Below, piece after piece: positions 6,513-14,318 of a stretch of 64,000 nt of DNA. Source of the DNA: Cytobacillus suaedae (GTDB taxonomy: Bacteria > Bacillota > Bacilli > Bacillales > Bacillaceae_L). The translations under genes were made by a program, and so were the position numbers. The number at the start of each line of letters is the position of its first letter. The stretch's first letter is position 1. A model generated the notes under the pieces. That model searched no databases, was not told the DNA's origin, and saw nothing but the letters and a program-made list of their open reading frames with translations. The stretch spans positions 3,745,001 through 3,809,000 of the forward strand of contig CP063163.1 of the NCBI GenBank assembly GCA_014960805.1, given 5' to 3'.

Positions 6513-6885
6513 GTTTTTGTTTGATACTTATAAATACTTGTATCAATAGTGCAATGCTATGAGTTAGAATCCATGAGAAAGTGATCCACGTAATGATTAC
6601 TAAGTCCTTCATCCCTTCGTTATCGTCTATCAAGTAATAGATATATCCTATCCAGATAATGAGCCAACCTATTATACTTACAACGTGAAAATATCGCCAT
6701 TTTAGAAAATAACTAATTAGTATAGGTAGGTGTAGACCAACTATAATGAGTAATATCTTTAAAAAGTCCATAGACTGTAATTCTTCTACTACATATAAAC
6801 TATATATTGCAGTCATACTTACACTACTTAGTATACTGACGATGATAATTCCCCACTTATTCTTATATCCGGTTTGATGTACCAA
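6496..6885 (-). CDS. Small integral membrane protein, unknown
   Basis: A 129-residue protein with four predicted membrane segments: about 10-30 (WGIIIVSILSSVSMTAIYSL), 42-60 (ILLIIVGLHLPILISYFL), 67-85 (VVSIIGWLIIWIGYIYYLI) and 95-117 (VIITWITFSWILTHSIALLI). I do not recognise the family. The start is taken as TTG at 6885 because GGAGGAG lies 7 bases before it; the longer frame from 6900 begins inside that ribosome binding site. It converges with yceI and is divergent from fnr. No function is offered. Confidence 0.6.
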   Translation of the reverse strand: MVHQTGYKNKWGIIIVSILSSVSMTAIYSLYVVEELQSMDFLKILLIIVGLHLPILISYFLKWRYFHVVSIIGWLIIWIGYIYYLIDDNEGMKDLVIITWITFSWILTHSIALLIQVFISIKQKRKGPL

Positions 6886-6997
6886 ATGTCTCTCCTCCAA
6901 TAATTAATTCCTTATCTATATCTATTAGTCGGTCAGCTACAATAAAAAGTTACTCTCAAAAATAAATATGAACATTTCGTGAAAAAAACCTTATTTG

Positions 6998-7040
6998 TGT
7001 GATTTCTATCACAGTTATTCTTTCAGTCACTTGTTATTAT
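6998..7040 (+). promoter_or_regulatory. FNR box and -10 element upstream of fnr
   Basis: TGTGATTTCTATCACA (6998-7013) is a perfect TGTGA-N6-TCACA FNR/CRP-family site. A -10 TATTAT lies at 7035-7040; with a start at about 7047 the box is centred at -41.5, the classic activating position. This predicts oxygen-controlled autoactivation of fnr. Confidence 0.75.
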
Positions 7041-7099
7041 AAAAACACTATAACAGCAGTGTTAACGAATTGTTCACATTATAGAGGAGGGAATAGCTA

Positions 7100-7804
7100 A
7101 TGACATCTGCACATACACTTTCACCATCTTCAGTAACTTTGCAAACGATTTTTGATTTAGCAGATACGGTCAGAAAAATAAAGCGTGGTAGCTGTATTTT
7201 TCATGAAGGGCAAAAATCTACTGAAATCTTTTATATAAAATCTGGAATTGTTCGTTTAAGTAAACAAAGCATTGATGGACAACAGCTTAATTTACGCATG
7301 TGTAAAACAGGTGATTTAATTGGTGAACTTACTTTATTTACAAACAATCCCCATTATTTTTTAACTGCAGAGGCTGTTACTCCTGTAGAAGTATATGTTC
7401 TTAATCGTGAAACAATTGAAGAAGCTGTTGGTATGAATTCAGCCTTAGCAAAAGAATTTATTATATGGTTTAACACCCATTTTCAAAAAACTCACACAAA
7501 GTTTAGAGATCTTATGCTTTTTGGCAAAAAGGGAGCACTCTATTCCACATTAATTAGAATGTCAAATACTTATGGAATCCCACAATCTAATGGTTCCATT
7601 GTAATTGATTTACAATTAACAAACCAGGATTTAGCAAACTTTTGCGGAAGTACAAGGGAATCAGTAAACCGTTTTCTATCTAGTCTAAAATCAGATGGGG
7701 TTATCTCTATCTCTGGAAGCAGTATAACGATTCATAATATCAACTACCTAAGAAAAGAAATTCAATGTGAAGGCTGTTCGAAGGAAATTTGTTGTATAGA
7801 TTAG
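7100..7804 (+). CDS. fnr: Anaerobic regulator Fnr, Crp/Fnr family with C-terminal Fe-S cysteines
   Basis: A 234-residue transcription factor. Residues 20-130 form the cyclic-nucleotide-type sensor fold (KIKRGSCIFHEGQKSTEIFY), followed by a dimerisation helix and a winged helix with the recognition helix CGSTRESVNRFLSSLKSDG. The C-terminus CEGCSKEICCID has Cys223, Cys226 and Cys231 (plus Cys232), the C-x2-C-x4-C arrangement by which Bacillus Fnr binds a 4Fe-4S cluster. This separates it from ArcR or Crp and from E. coli FNR, whose cysteines are N-terminal. The role is activation of anaerobic respiration and fermentation genes. GAGGAGGG precedes the ATG, and a perfect FNR box lies upstream. Confidence 0.92.
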   Translation: MTSAHTLSPSSVTLQTIFDLADTVRKIKRGSCIFHEGQKSTEIFYIKSGIVRLSKQSIDGQQLNLRMCKTGDLIGELTLFTNNPHYFLTAEAVTPVEVYVLNRETIEEAVGMNSALAKEFIIWFNTHFQKTHTKFRDLMLFGKKGALYSTLIRMSNTYGIPQSNGSIVIDLQLTNQDLANFCGSTRESVNRFLSSLKSDGVISISGSSITIHNINYLRKEIQCEGCSKEICCID

Positions 7805-7866
7805 AACACTTTTGCTACGAATAGAATATTAGTTTCTTTTACCTTATTTAGATGAACATAAACAAA

Positions 7867-7891
7867 AAAGGACTCCTCTTAGGAGTCCTTT
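7867..7891. terminator. Bidirectional terminator between fnr and cspB
   Basis: AAAGGACTCCT and AGGAGTCCTTT form an 11-bp perfect stem with a CTT loop and flanking A and T runs. Confidence 0.85.
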
Positions 7892-7902
7892 ACTAGTTAT
7901 TA

Positions 7903-8100
7903 TTACTTTTGAACGTTAGCTGCTTGTGGTCCACGAGCGCCTTGTTCAACTTCAAAAGAAACTGTTTGGCCTTCTTCTAAAGATTTGAAGCCATCACCTT
8001 GAATAGCTGAGAAGTGTACAAATACATCATCTTGACCTTCAACTTCGATGAATCCGAAACCTTTTTCTGAGTTAAACCATTTAACTTTACCTTGTAACAT
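7903..8100 (-). CDS. cspB: Cold shock protein CspB-like
   Basis: A 65-residue cold shock domain protein, nearly identical in its first half to B. subtilis CspB ([20 protein letters not shown]). RNP1 (KGFGFIEV) and RNP2 (VFVHF) single-strand nucleic acid binding motifs are intact. It acts as an RNA chaperone in cold and in stationary phase. AGGAGG lies 8 bases before the ATG. The promoter at 8235-8263 gives an unusually long 5' leader of about 128 nt, as in thermosensing csp mRNAs. Other Csp paralogues (CspC, CspD) are close, so the letter is less sure than the family. Confidence 0.95.
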   Translation of the reverse strand: MLQGKVKWFNSEKGFGFIEVEGQDDVFVHFSAIQGDGFKSLEEGQTVSFEVEQGARGPQAANVQK

Positions 8101-8116
8101 TTGTGTTCCTCCTGAT

Positions 8117-8132
8117 GTGGAAAATTTTCCAC
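8117..8132. promoter_or_regulatory. Perfect palindrome next to the cspB ribosome binding site
   Basis: GTGGAAAATTTTCCAC is a 16-bp perfect palindrome lying 3 bases upstream of the AGGAGG of cspB in the mRNA leader. It may help set translation by temperature, or it may be an operator. There is no direct evidence for either. Confidence 0.4.
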
Positions 8133-8234
8133 TTTGTATTACTATTCTTGCTACAGCATAACCCTTTCAAGATGAAGCTAACTTACGAAGAAATCCTTCT
8201 ATTAAGTCTTATCCGAACAAAAATAATTAAACCA

Positions 8235-8263
8235 ATCATAGCATGCATTAACACCTAATTCAA
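8235..8263 (-). promoter_or_regulatory. Sigma-A promoter of cspB
   Basis: Read leftwards: -35 TTGAAT (8263-8258), 17-bp spacer, -10 TATGAT (8240-8235). It predicts a start near 8228 and a long leader before the cspB ATG at 8100. Confidence 0.65.
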
Positions 8264-8410
8264 GATGTATTTACTATATGGAAATAACAACTAGTTGACT
8301 TTGGCTAATTTATTTTAGAAATCTCACTACTTTTTCTGTTTCTACGTTTATTCCTTATTTACTTACAGATACTAAGAGAACTGATACCTTCTTTATTCTT
8401 AGGAGGACTT

Positions 8411-8530
8411 ATGAATAAAACAACGATCGGTTGGCTGATTACAGCCTTAGTAATTATGTTTTTTATAGCTTCCTTTTTTTATCTAAGTTTTGACATTTAT
8501 ATTAACTTTACAAAAGGCTTTTGGGACTGA
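8411..8530 (+). CDS. 39-residue single-pass membrane peptide upstream of mstX
   Basis: A short frame begins at ATG 8411 with a perfect AGGAGG 5 bases upstream and encodes 39 residues. Residues 7-25 (GWLITALVIMFFIASFFYL) form one membrane helix; the tail is FDIYINFTKGFWD. It ends 27 bp before the mstX start on the same strand, so the two genes are probably co-transcribed with yugO. I do not recognise the family. The strong ribosome binding site and clean helix argue for a real gene. It could be an accessory subunit of the channel or a leader peptide. Confidence 0.6.
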   Translation: MNKTTIGWLITALVIMFFIASFFYLSFDIYINFTKGFWD

Positions 8531-8557
8531 GAATAAAGTGAATGGTGAGGTTTAATT

Positions 8558-8806
8558 ATGAAATTAAATGAAAAAGAAAAACAGAAGTTAAGCGAATCGA
8601 TAGATAGAATGAATGAAGCGTTAGATGTTTTCATTGAATATTACAATGAATCTGAGGAAGACAAACCTTTGATTGAATTTGAACCAGAAGTAATTGAAGC
8701 TATTGAGAAAGCCAAATCTTCTTATGGCGAGGAAGAGACAACGAAAAGAATTAACACGATTATAAAAGAAGTTCTGTCATTTATTCCAAAGAATGAGGCA
8801 GAATAG
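8558..8806 (+). CDS. mstX: Mistic (MstX), short form
   Basis: An 82-residue acidic helical protein. SIDRMNEALDVFIEYYNESE and NTIIKEVLSFIP align closely with helices of B. subtilis Mistic (AIDRMNEGLDAFIQLYNESE). The N-terminal helix of the 110-residue B. subtilis form is absent, as in the short orthologues known from related species. Mistic associates with the membrane without a classical signal and assists production of the potassium channel encoded downstream; the mstX-yugO pair affects biofilm formation in B. subtilis. A GGTGAGG-type ribosome binding site precedes the ATG. The position just before yugO confirms the assignment. Confidence 0.9.
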   Translation: MKLNEKEKQKLSESIDRMNEALDVFIEYYNESEEDKPLIEFEPEVIEAIEKAKSSYGEEETTKRINTIIKEVLSFIPKNEAE

Positions 8807-8817
8807 CTTTTATCCCC

Positions 8818-8863
8818 ATCTCCCTTTGGCAATACTTACTACATACACTTCTAAAGGGGAGAT
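8818..8863 (+). promoter_or_regulatory. Hairpin between mstX and yugO containing the yugO ribosome binding site
   Basis: ATCTCCCTTT (8818-8827) pairs with AAAGGGGAGAT (8853-8863), with one bulged G, and is followed by TTACTTTT. The 3' arm holds the only Shine-Dalgarno candidate (AAAGGGGAG) for yugO. The hairpin could act as a weak terminator or mask translation start, so lowering channel output relative to MstX. Confidence 0.5.
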
Positions 8864-8873
8864 TTACTTTTAA

Positions 8874-9869
8874 ATGCGAACAAACAAACTGCTGATTACA
8901 TTTCTTCGTTGGCCAATCATTTCACGAGTACTTTTAATTATCTTTCTCATTATTATTTTTTTCGGTTCAATCATTCATTTAATCGAACCAGAAAATTTCC
9001 CTACTGTATTCGATGGAGTTTGGTGGGCACTCGTAACCACCTCAACCGTTGGATTTGGGGATTATGTACCCTCATCGATAGCAGGTAGAAGTTTAGGGAT
9101 GGTACTTATATTATTTGGGACTGGTTTTGTAACAACTTATTTTGTAACGTTAGCAGCTACCGCTATTACAAATCAGAATTCGTTTCTAGACGGGAAAATG
9201 GAGTACTACGGAGACAAGCATATTATAATAGTTGGTTGGAATGAACGTGTGCGTATTATTATTGAACAGCTAATTAGGTTAGATTCTTCAGTAAAAATTT
9301 TGTTAATTGACGAAACACTCAAAGCAAATCCCAATCCAAAATACGATATCCACTTTATAAAGGGAAATCCTACAGTGGACGACACTCTCATAAAAGCGGA
9401 TATTAAAAAAGCTGAAATGGTCATTCTCACAGCAGACCAAAGCAAGGATGAACAACAAGCAGATATGTTAACAATACTCACCCTTATAGCGATAAAAGGG
9501 TTAAATCCCGATGCTTATTGTATTGTTGAAATATTAGCTGGTCATCAGGTAAATAACGCCAAAAGGGCGGGTGCAAATGAGATTATAGAAACGAATCATA
9601 TTTCTGGCTTATTGATGGTTAATGATGTAGTATCCCATGGAATGTCAGACATCTTAGTTTCAATGCTTGACCAATTAAGAGGTAGTAAACTTAAATATAT
9701 CGAACTATCTACAAAAGGTGTGGGAATGACGTTCAAAGATGCGAGTTCAGAATTATTAAAGGAACGTATACTGCTGTTGGGTGTAAAAAGAGGGGAAAAA
9801 TCATATATCAACCCACCATTAACTTACACGTTGGAAGAAAAAGATGAGCTTTTAGTTATTAAGGACTAA
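8874..9869 (+). CDS. yugO: Potassium channel with RCK domain, YugO
   Basis: A 331-residue channel subunit. TM1 is at about 18-36 (SRVLLIIFLIIIFFGSIIHL), the pore helix and selectivity filter TVGFGD at 58-63, and TM2 at about 73-96. From residue 113 a cytosolic RCK/TrkA-N domain follows (HIIIVGWNERVRIIIEQL, then VILTADQSKDEQQ), then a TrkA-C-like end. It forms tetrameric 2-TM K+ channels gated by cytosolic ligands. In B. subtilis YugO releases K+ for electrical signalling in biofilms. It is the third gene after the 39-residue peptide and mstX. The ribosome binding site is 12 bases from the ATG and lies within a hairpin. Confidence 0.93.
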   Translation: MRTNKLLITFLRWPIISRVLLIIFLIIIFFGSIIHLIEPENFPTVFDGVWWALVTTSTVGFGDYVPSSIAGRSLGMVLILFGTGFVTTYFVTLAATAITNQNSFLDGKMEYYGDKHIIIVGWNERVRIIIEQLIRLDSSVKILLIDETLKANPNPKYDIHFIKGNPTVDDTLIKADIKKAEMVILTADQSKDEQQADMLTILTLIAIKGLNPDAYCIVEILAGHQVNNAKRAGANEIIETNHISGLLMVNDVVSHGMSDILVSMLDQLRGSKLKYIELSTKGVGMTFKDASSELLKERILLLGVKRGEKSYINPPLTYTLEEKDELLVIKD

Positions 9870-9893
9870 GGGATCCAGTTTTAGGATCCCTTT
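9870..9893. terminator. Terminator between yugO and yugN
   Basis: GGGATCC and GGATCCC form a 7-bp stem with an AGTTTTA loop, followed by TTT on the plus strand. It serves both convergent genes. Confidence 0.65.
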
Positions 9894-10305
9894 AATCATC
9901 TGCCAAAATGATCTCTAACTCTTTCACCAATGATTTCCCTAAATCAATATACTTTTCAGGAAAAGATGCATCTGGGTCTTGTGGCTCCTGAAATTGATCC
10001 ACAGCCGCAGAAAAAAAGTCCATATCTGATTCTACATGATCATCCAATCCTATTTGGTATTTGTGAGAAAGTAGAAATGGTCTTCCTAATTGTACCGTGG
10101 TCCCTTGTGAATCAAGTTGACCATCAACTGCTTCAAACGGCACCCTTAAAAACTGATAGCCTACTTCATCATCTATTTTATAATCGAAGTAACCGTGGTC
10201 ATATTCCCATCCGTCTCCAATTGTATAACCTAGTGGCTTAAGTTCCTTTTCTAGTTTATATAGTTGATATGTCTTCCCTTCGAGTGATGAAGGAACTGGA
10301 ATCAT
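9892..10305 (-). CDS. yugN: YugN-like family protein
   Basis: A 137-residue cytoplasmic protein of the YugN-like family. The N-terminal IPVPSSLEGKTYQLYKLEKE and the central WEYDHGYFDYKIDD fit the family, whose molecular role is unknown. In B. subtilis yugN likewise lies between the yugO channel gene and pgi. The coding end is adjacent to the shared terminator with yugO. The start at 10305 has AAAAGGGG upstream. No catalytic motif is visible. Confidence 0.85.
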   Translation of the reverse strand: MIPVPSSLEGKTYQLYKLEKELKPLGYTIGDGWEYDHGYFDYKIDDEVGYQFLRVPFEAVDGQLDSQGTTVQLGRPFLLSHKYQIGLDDHVESDMDFFSAAVDQFQEPQDPDASFPEKYIDLGKSLVKELEIILADD

Positions 10306-10370
10306 ATGAACAACCCCTTTTCAAGAATTCTACTCCTTAGGTTATCCAATTAACGAAATATTACTAAATG

Positions 10371-10407
10371 AAAAAAGAGTTATTTCACAGGGAAATAGCT
10401 CTTTTTT
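10371..10407. terminator. Terminator after pgi
   Basis: AAAAAAGAG-TATTTC pairs with GAAATAGCTCTTTTTT around ACAGG. The flanking runs of A and T allow use in both directions. Confidence 0.85.
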
Positions 10408-10413
10408 AAAAAA

Positions 10414-11763
10414 TTATGTTAACCTTTTTTCTAGTTCTGCTTTTTTCTCTTCAAATCCTGGTTTACCTAATAAAGCAAACATATTTACTTTGTATTCTTC
10501 TACACCAGGTTGGTCAAAAGGATTTACACCTAATAAATATCCGCTCATTGCACAAGCCTTCTCAAAGAAGTAGACAAGGTACCCAAAAGTATATGCGTCT
10601 AATTCTGGAATGTTCACGATTAAGTTTGGAACTCCACCATCCGTATGAGCAAGCATTGTTCCTTCAAATGCTTTTTTATTAACAAAATCTACCGATTCAC
10701 CAGCCAAATAATTTAGCCCATCTAAGTCATTATCTTCTTTTTCAATGGTCAATTCATGTCGTGATTTCTCTACATTTAATACAGTTTCAAATAAATCTCG
10801 ACGTCCTTCTTGAATATATTGACCTAATGAATGTAAGTCTGTTGAGAAGTTTGCTGAAGATGGATAAATCCCTTTTTGATCTTTCCCTTCACTTTCTCCG
10901 AATAATTGTTTCCACCATTCTGAGAAGTATTGTAGACCTGGCTCGTAGTTGACTAATATTTCAATGGTTTTACCTTTATTATAAAGTGCATTTCGAACAG
11001 CAGCGTATTGATATGCCGGATTATCTTTTAACTCTGATGCTGAAAAGTCTTCACTCGCCTTTGCTGCACCATTCATCATTGCTTCGATATCTGCCCCACT
11101 AACAGCAATAGGTAACAACCCTACCGCGGTTAAAACAGAATATCTTCCTCCTACATCATCTGGAATAATAAAAGATTCATATCCCTCTTCAGTAGCAAGT
11201 GTCTTAAGTGCTCCTCGCTCTTTATCCGTTGTTGCATAAATTCGTTTGCGTGACTCTTGTTTGCCGTACTTCTCTTCTAATAGCTTACGGAAAATACGGA
11301 AAGCTAAAGCAGGCTCTGTAGTTGTTCCAGACTTTGAAATAACATTGATCGAAAAATCCTTACCTTCTAAAAGGTCAGTTAAATCTTTCATATAAGTTGA
11401 GCTGATATTATTACCTACAAATACAACCTGTGGCGATTGGCGTTGTTCTTTTGAAAGGGAATTTGCAAAAGAATGACTCAATACCTCAATAGCTGCTCTT
11501 GCCCCTAGATACGAGCCTCCAATTCCTACAACCAATAGGATGTCAGAATCTGATTTAATTTTTTCAGCACACTTTTGAATTCTAGAAAATTCTTCTTTAT
11601 CGTATTCTGTAGGAAGTTCAACCCATCCTAGAAAATCATTACCTGCTCCTGTTTTTTCATGAATTGAATGATGAGCTACTTTTACAGCATCTTGCAAGTA
11701 TGTAAGTTCATGTTCACTAATAAATGATAGTGCTTTTGAATAATCAAAACGAACATGTGTCAT
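10414..11763 (-). CDS. pgi: Glucose-6-phosphate isomerase
   Basis: A 449-residue enzyme interconverting glucose 6-phosphate and fructose 6-phosphate at the head of glycolysis. The SIS-fold motifs are intact: [18 protein letters not shown] near residue 80, [17 protein letters not shown] near 145, and the C-terminal [20 protein letters not shown] that carries the catalytic lysine region. The length equals other Bacillus Pgi proteins (about 450). A GGAGGAAC ribosome binding site precedes the ATG. It is monocistronic, with repeat copy A lying upstream between it and the yugJ terminator. Confidence 0.97.
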   Translation of the reverse strand: MTHVRFDYSKALSFISEHELTYLQDAVKVAHHSIHEKTGAGNDFLGWVELPTEYDKEEFSRIQKCAEKIKSDSDILLVVGIGGSYLGARAAIEVLSHSFANSLSKEQRQSPQVVFVGNNISSTYMKDLTDLLEGKDFSINVISKSGTTTEPALAFRIFRKLLEEKYGKQESRKRIYATTDKERGALKTLATEEGYESFIIPDDVGGRYSVLTAVGLLPIAVSGADIEAMMNGAAKASEDFSASELKDNPAYQYAAVRNALYNKGKTIEILVNYEPGLQYFSEWWKQLFGESEGKDQKGIYPSSANFSTDLHSLGQYIQEGRRDLFETVLNVEKSRHELTIEKEDNDLDGLNYLAGESVDFVNKKAFEGTMLAHTDGGVPNLIVNIPELDAYTFGYLVYFFEKACAMSGYLLGVNPFDQPGVEEYKVNMFALLGKPGFEEKKAELEKRLT

Positions 11764-11909
11764 AATTTTGTTCCTCCATGTTTTTGACTTTTAATTTCAC
11801 TTATTACACTTTATCGAATCACGCAGGCTAAATCAAGAAACACTCTTTTATGTAAGCGTGTCCAATTTAGAACAATCTTTGACAAATTATTTTTTCGTTC
11901 GAAAACGTA

Positions 11910-12042
11910 GTCCGTTCCTTTCCGCCACAGGCACTTGCTTTCCGCGGGGAGGAAGTCGAGCCTCCTCGACGTTCCGACTGCGGGGTCTCTACTTTTCCTC
12001 ACATCCCGCAGGAGTCAAGTGCCTGTGGCTCTAATTCACTCT
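11910..12042 (-). repeat. Dispersed structured repeat, copy A (short form)
   Basis: A 133-bp element oriented leftwards, with terminal inverted repeats (GGCACTTG / CAAGTGCC) and the conserved CCGCGG box. The inner stem is weaker than in other copies. It lies between pgi and the yugJ terminator. Five related copies occur elsewhere in the window. Confidence 0.85.
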
Positions 12043-12080
12043 TCATTAAATATATTGTTTTTAACAAACCTATTCAAAAA

Positions 12081-12110
12081 AATAACCAGAGTAAAAACTC
12101 TGATTATTTT
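12081..12110 (-). terminator. Terminator after yugJ
   Basis: Read leftwards, AATAATCAGAGT and ACTCTGGTTATT form a stem with a TTTT loop followed by TTTTTG. Confidence 0.8.
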
Positions 12111-12119
12111 ATCATCGTA

Positions 12120-13283
12120 CTATAGAGATGCTTTTAAGATCGCAAAAGCATCTTCTTTTCCTAGTTTATTGAAGTTACCAAATTCTCCGAAGGCGACTGT
12201 TTTTTCGGCGATCAGTTCTAGTTTATCGTCACCTATTTCGTAGTCAGCAAGTCTTGATGGTGCACCGATGCTGTTCCAGAATTCACGAAGTTTTTCTATG
12301 CCTTCTAATGCTACTTCACGGTCTGATTTACCTTCAGGATTAACATCAAACACTCGCTCTGCTAGTTGTTTGAAACGGTCCACATTGACATCCAAATTGT
12401 ATTTCATCCAGTTTGGAAATAAAATGGCTAATCCTCCTGCATGTGGGATATCATACACTGCAGAAACAGCATGTTCAATATTATGAGTTGCCCAGTCACC
12501 ACGGTATCCCATATTTAACATTCCATTGAGTGCCATTGTCCCGTTTAGCATGATAGTTTCTCGATACTCATAATTTTCAGGATCAACTAAAAGCTTAGGA
12601 GCTGTTTCCATTACTGTTCTTAGAACAGCTTCACACATACGATCCTGTAATGGAGTATTTTGAACATGATGAAAATAGTGTTCAAACACATGTGACATCA
12701 TGTCTACAATGCCGTAAATGGTTTGATCAAGCGGAACTGAAAATGTATTAACAGGATCTAAGATTGAGAACCTTGGAAAAGTGGCTGCACTTCCCCATCC
12801 GTATTTCTCTTGTGTTTCCCAGTTTGTGATAACAGAACCAGCATTCATTTCTGATCCGGTAGCTGATAGTGTTAAAATAGTTCCAAATGGTAGAGCCTCG
12901 CCCGCGATATTTTTTCGAGAAATAAAGTCCCATACATCACCATCGTATTTTGCACCAGCAGCAATCGCTTTTGTACAATCAATCACGCTGCCTCCACCGA
13001 CAGCAAGAATAAATTCGATGTTTTCTTGTTTACAAATGTCAATTCCTTTACGTGCTGTTGTTAAACGAGGATTAGGTTCCACCCCTGCCAATTCATAAAC
13101 TTCAGCACCTATATCATTTAATAAGCCTATAACTTGGTCGTAGAGGCCATTTCGCTTAATGCTTCCTCCACCATAGACCATTAATACTTTCTTACCGTAT
13201 TTTGGTACCTCAGTTTTTAATTCTTCAACTTGTCCCTTACCGAAGATTAATTTTGTAGGGTTATGATATGTAAAATTTTGCAT
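12120..13283 (-). CDS. yugJ: Iron-containing alcohol dehydrogenase, YugJ/BDH-type
   Basis: A 387-residue NAD(P)H-dependent dehydrogenase of the iron-activated (type III) family, close to clostridial butanol dehydrogenases. The dinucleotide motif [11 protein letters not shown] is near residue 38, [15 protein letters not shown] near 97, and the metal-binding segment [20 protein letters not shown] near 272 supplies histidines. It probably reduces aldehydes to alcohols or detoxifies aldehydes; the physiological substrate is unknown. B. subtilis has two neighbours, yugJ and yugK, but only one copy is here. GGAGGCGAT precedes the ATG. Confidence 0.93.
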   Translation of the reverse strand: MQNFTYHNPTKLIFGKGQVEELKTEVPKYGKKVLMVYGGGSIKRNGLYDQVIGLLNDIGAEVYELAGVEPNPRLTTARKGIDICKQENIEFILAVGGGSVIDCTKAIAAGAKYDGDVWDFISRKNIAGEALPFGTILTLSATGSEMNAGSVITNWETQEKYGWGSAATFPRFSILDPVNTFSVPLDQTIYGIVDMMSHVFEHYFHHVQNTPLQDRMCEAVLRTVMETAPKLLVDPENYEYRETIMLNGTMALNGMLNMGYRGDWATHNIEHAVSAVYDIPHAGGLAILFPNWMKYNLDVNVDRFKQLAERVFDVNPEGKSDREVALEGIEKLREFWNSIGAPSRLADYEIGDDKLELIAEKTVAFGEFGNFNKLGKEDAFAILKASL

Positions 13284-13437
13284 ACTTTATCGCCTCCTTA
13301 TTGTTGATTATGAACGAAATGATTTATGAAAGTAAAGAAATAACTCTCTTATTATTATCACAGTTAACCGAGTGATGCATAAATTGGTTTACTTTTTAAC
13401 AAAATATAAAAGAATAATTAAATGAGGAGGATAAAAC

Positions 13438-13668
13438 ATGAGTACATTACAACGTATCGCATTGCTATTAACCATTGTTGGTGCAATAAACTGGGGTCTA
13501 ATTGGGTTCTTTAATTTTAATCTGGTTGCAGCTATTTTCGGTGAAGCAACAGCTCTTTCCCGCATAGTTTATGGACTTGTGGGTATTGCAGGACTAATTA
13601 ACCTTGGTCTACTATTTAAACCTGATTTAGTTCGTGAAAGAGCAACTGAACCTAACCCAACTCGCTAA
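13438..13668 (+). CDS. yuzA: DUF378 membrane protein YuzA
   Basis: A 76-residue membrane protein with two hydrophobic helices, about 5-25 (RIALLLTIVGAINWGLIGFF) and 43-60 (IVYGLVGIAGLINLGLLF). The G-A-I-N-W-G-L-x-G-F motif defines DUF378. Its role is unknown. AGGAGGATAAAAC places the ATG at 13438. B. subtilis yuzA occupies the same place between yugI and yugJ. It shares a terminator with convergent yugI. Confidence 0.9.
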   Translation: MSTLQRIALLLTIVGAINWGLIGFFNFNLVAAIFGEATALSRIVYGLVGIAGLINLGLLFKPDLVRERATEPNPTR

Positions 13669-13680
13669 TTTAAAAATAAT

Positions 13681-13713
13681 AAAAGGCTATGACATGATGT
13701 CATAGCCTTTTAT
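13681..13713. terminator. Bidirectional terminator between yuzA and yugI
   Basis: AAAAGGCTATGACAT and ATGTCATAGCCTTTT form a near-perfect stem flanked by A and T runs. Confidence 0.9.
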
Positions 13714-13718
13714 ATTGT

Positions 13719-14129
13719 TTATTTTTTAATTAAATCTTCACGATTAGATTGCTCAATCCAATCTTCTAGCTTTTCTTTTAACGTATTAAATCCTTGTGGA
13801 GCTTCTGTTAATGATGGATCAATTTTCACTGAAGCTTGACGTTTTTTTGGTTTTGCTTGTTTTGCAACTACTGGTTTTTCTGGTGCTTCTTCAGTTGCAC
13901 GGATTGAAAGTCCAATCTTACCAGCCTTCTCATCGATTGAAAGAATTTTCACATTTACTTCGTCTCCAACTTTTAAATGCTCATTTATATCCTTTACAAA
14001 ACCGTGAGTCACTTCAGAGATATGAATTAAACCTTGTGTTGATTCGTCTAATGCAACAAACGCTCCGTACGGTTGAATTCCTGTTACTTTTCCTTTAACT
14101 ACGCTACCTACTTGATAATTTTCAGACAT
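13719..14129 (-). CDS. yugI: S1 RNA-binding protein YugI (general stress protein 13)
   Basis: A 136-residue protein. Residues 5-78 form an S1/OB-fold domain (VGSVVKGKVTGIQPYGAFVA, LIHISEVTHGFVKDI). A basic Ala/Lys/Pro-rich linker follows (about 88-110), then a helical end (FNTLKEKLEDWIEQSNR). YugI/GSP13 binds RNA and associates with ribosomes. The ATG at 14129 has AGGAGTG upstream. Length and order match B. subtilis. Confidence 0.92.
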   Translation of the reverse strand: MSENYQVGSVVKGKVTGIQPYGAFVALDESTQGLIHISEVTHGFVKDINEHLKVGDEVNVKILSIDEKAGKIGLSIRATEEAPEKPVVAKQAKPKKRQASVKIDPSLTEAPQGFNTLKEKLEDWIEQSNREDLIKK

Positions 14130-14318
14130 GAAAACACTCCTAAAACTTTATTTTATATACGACAATTATACGCAATTTTAAATTATATCACAGTTAAAGG
14201 ATATAATCAAAAATTGTTTAAATAGGACCTTTAATAAGGTTTAGGATTTCCGATTTTCTTTTAAAGTATGAAAACCTTTTTTTCGCATTCTAAACTCAAG
14301 TAAAAGTAACGGTTTTCC

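Noticed and set aside
12748-13098. Open frames opposite and within yugJ.
   Set aside because: They lie fully inside a dehydrogenase gene with complete motifs and have no independent signals.
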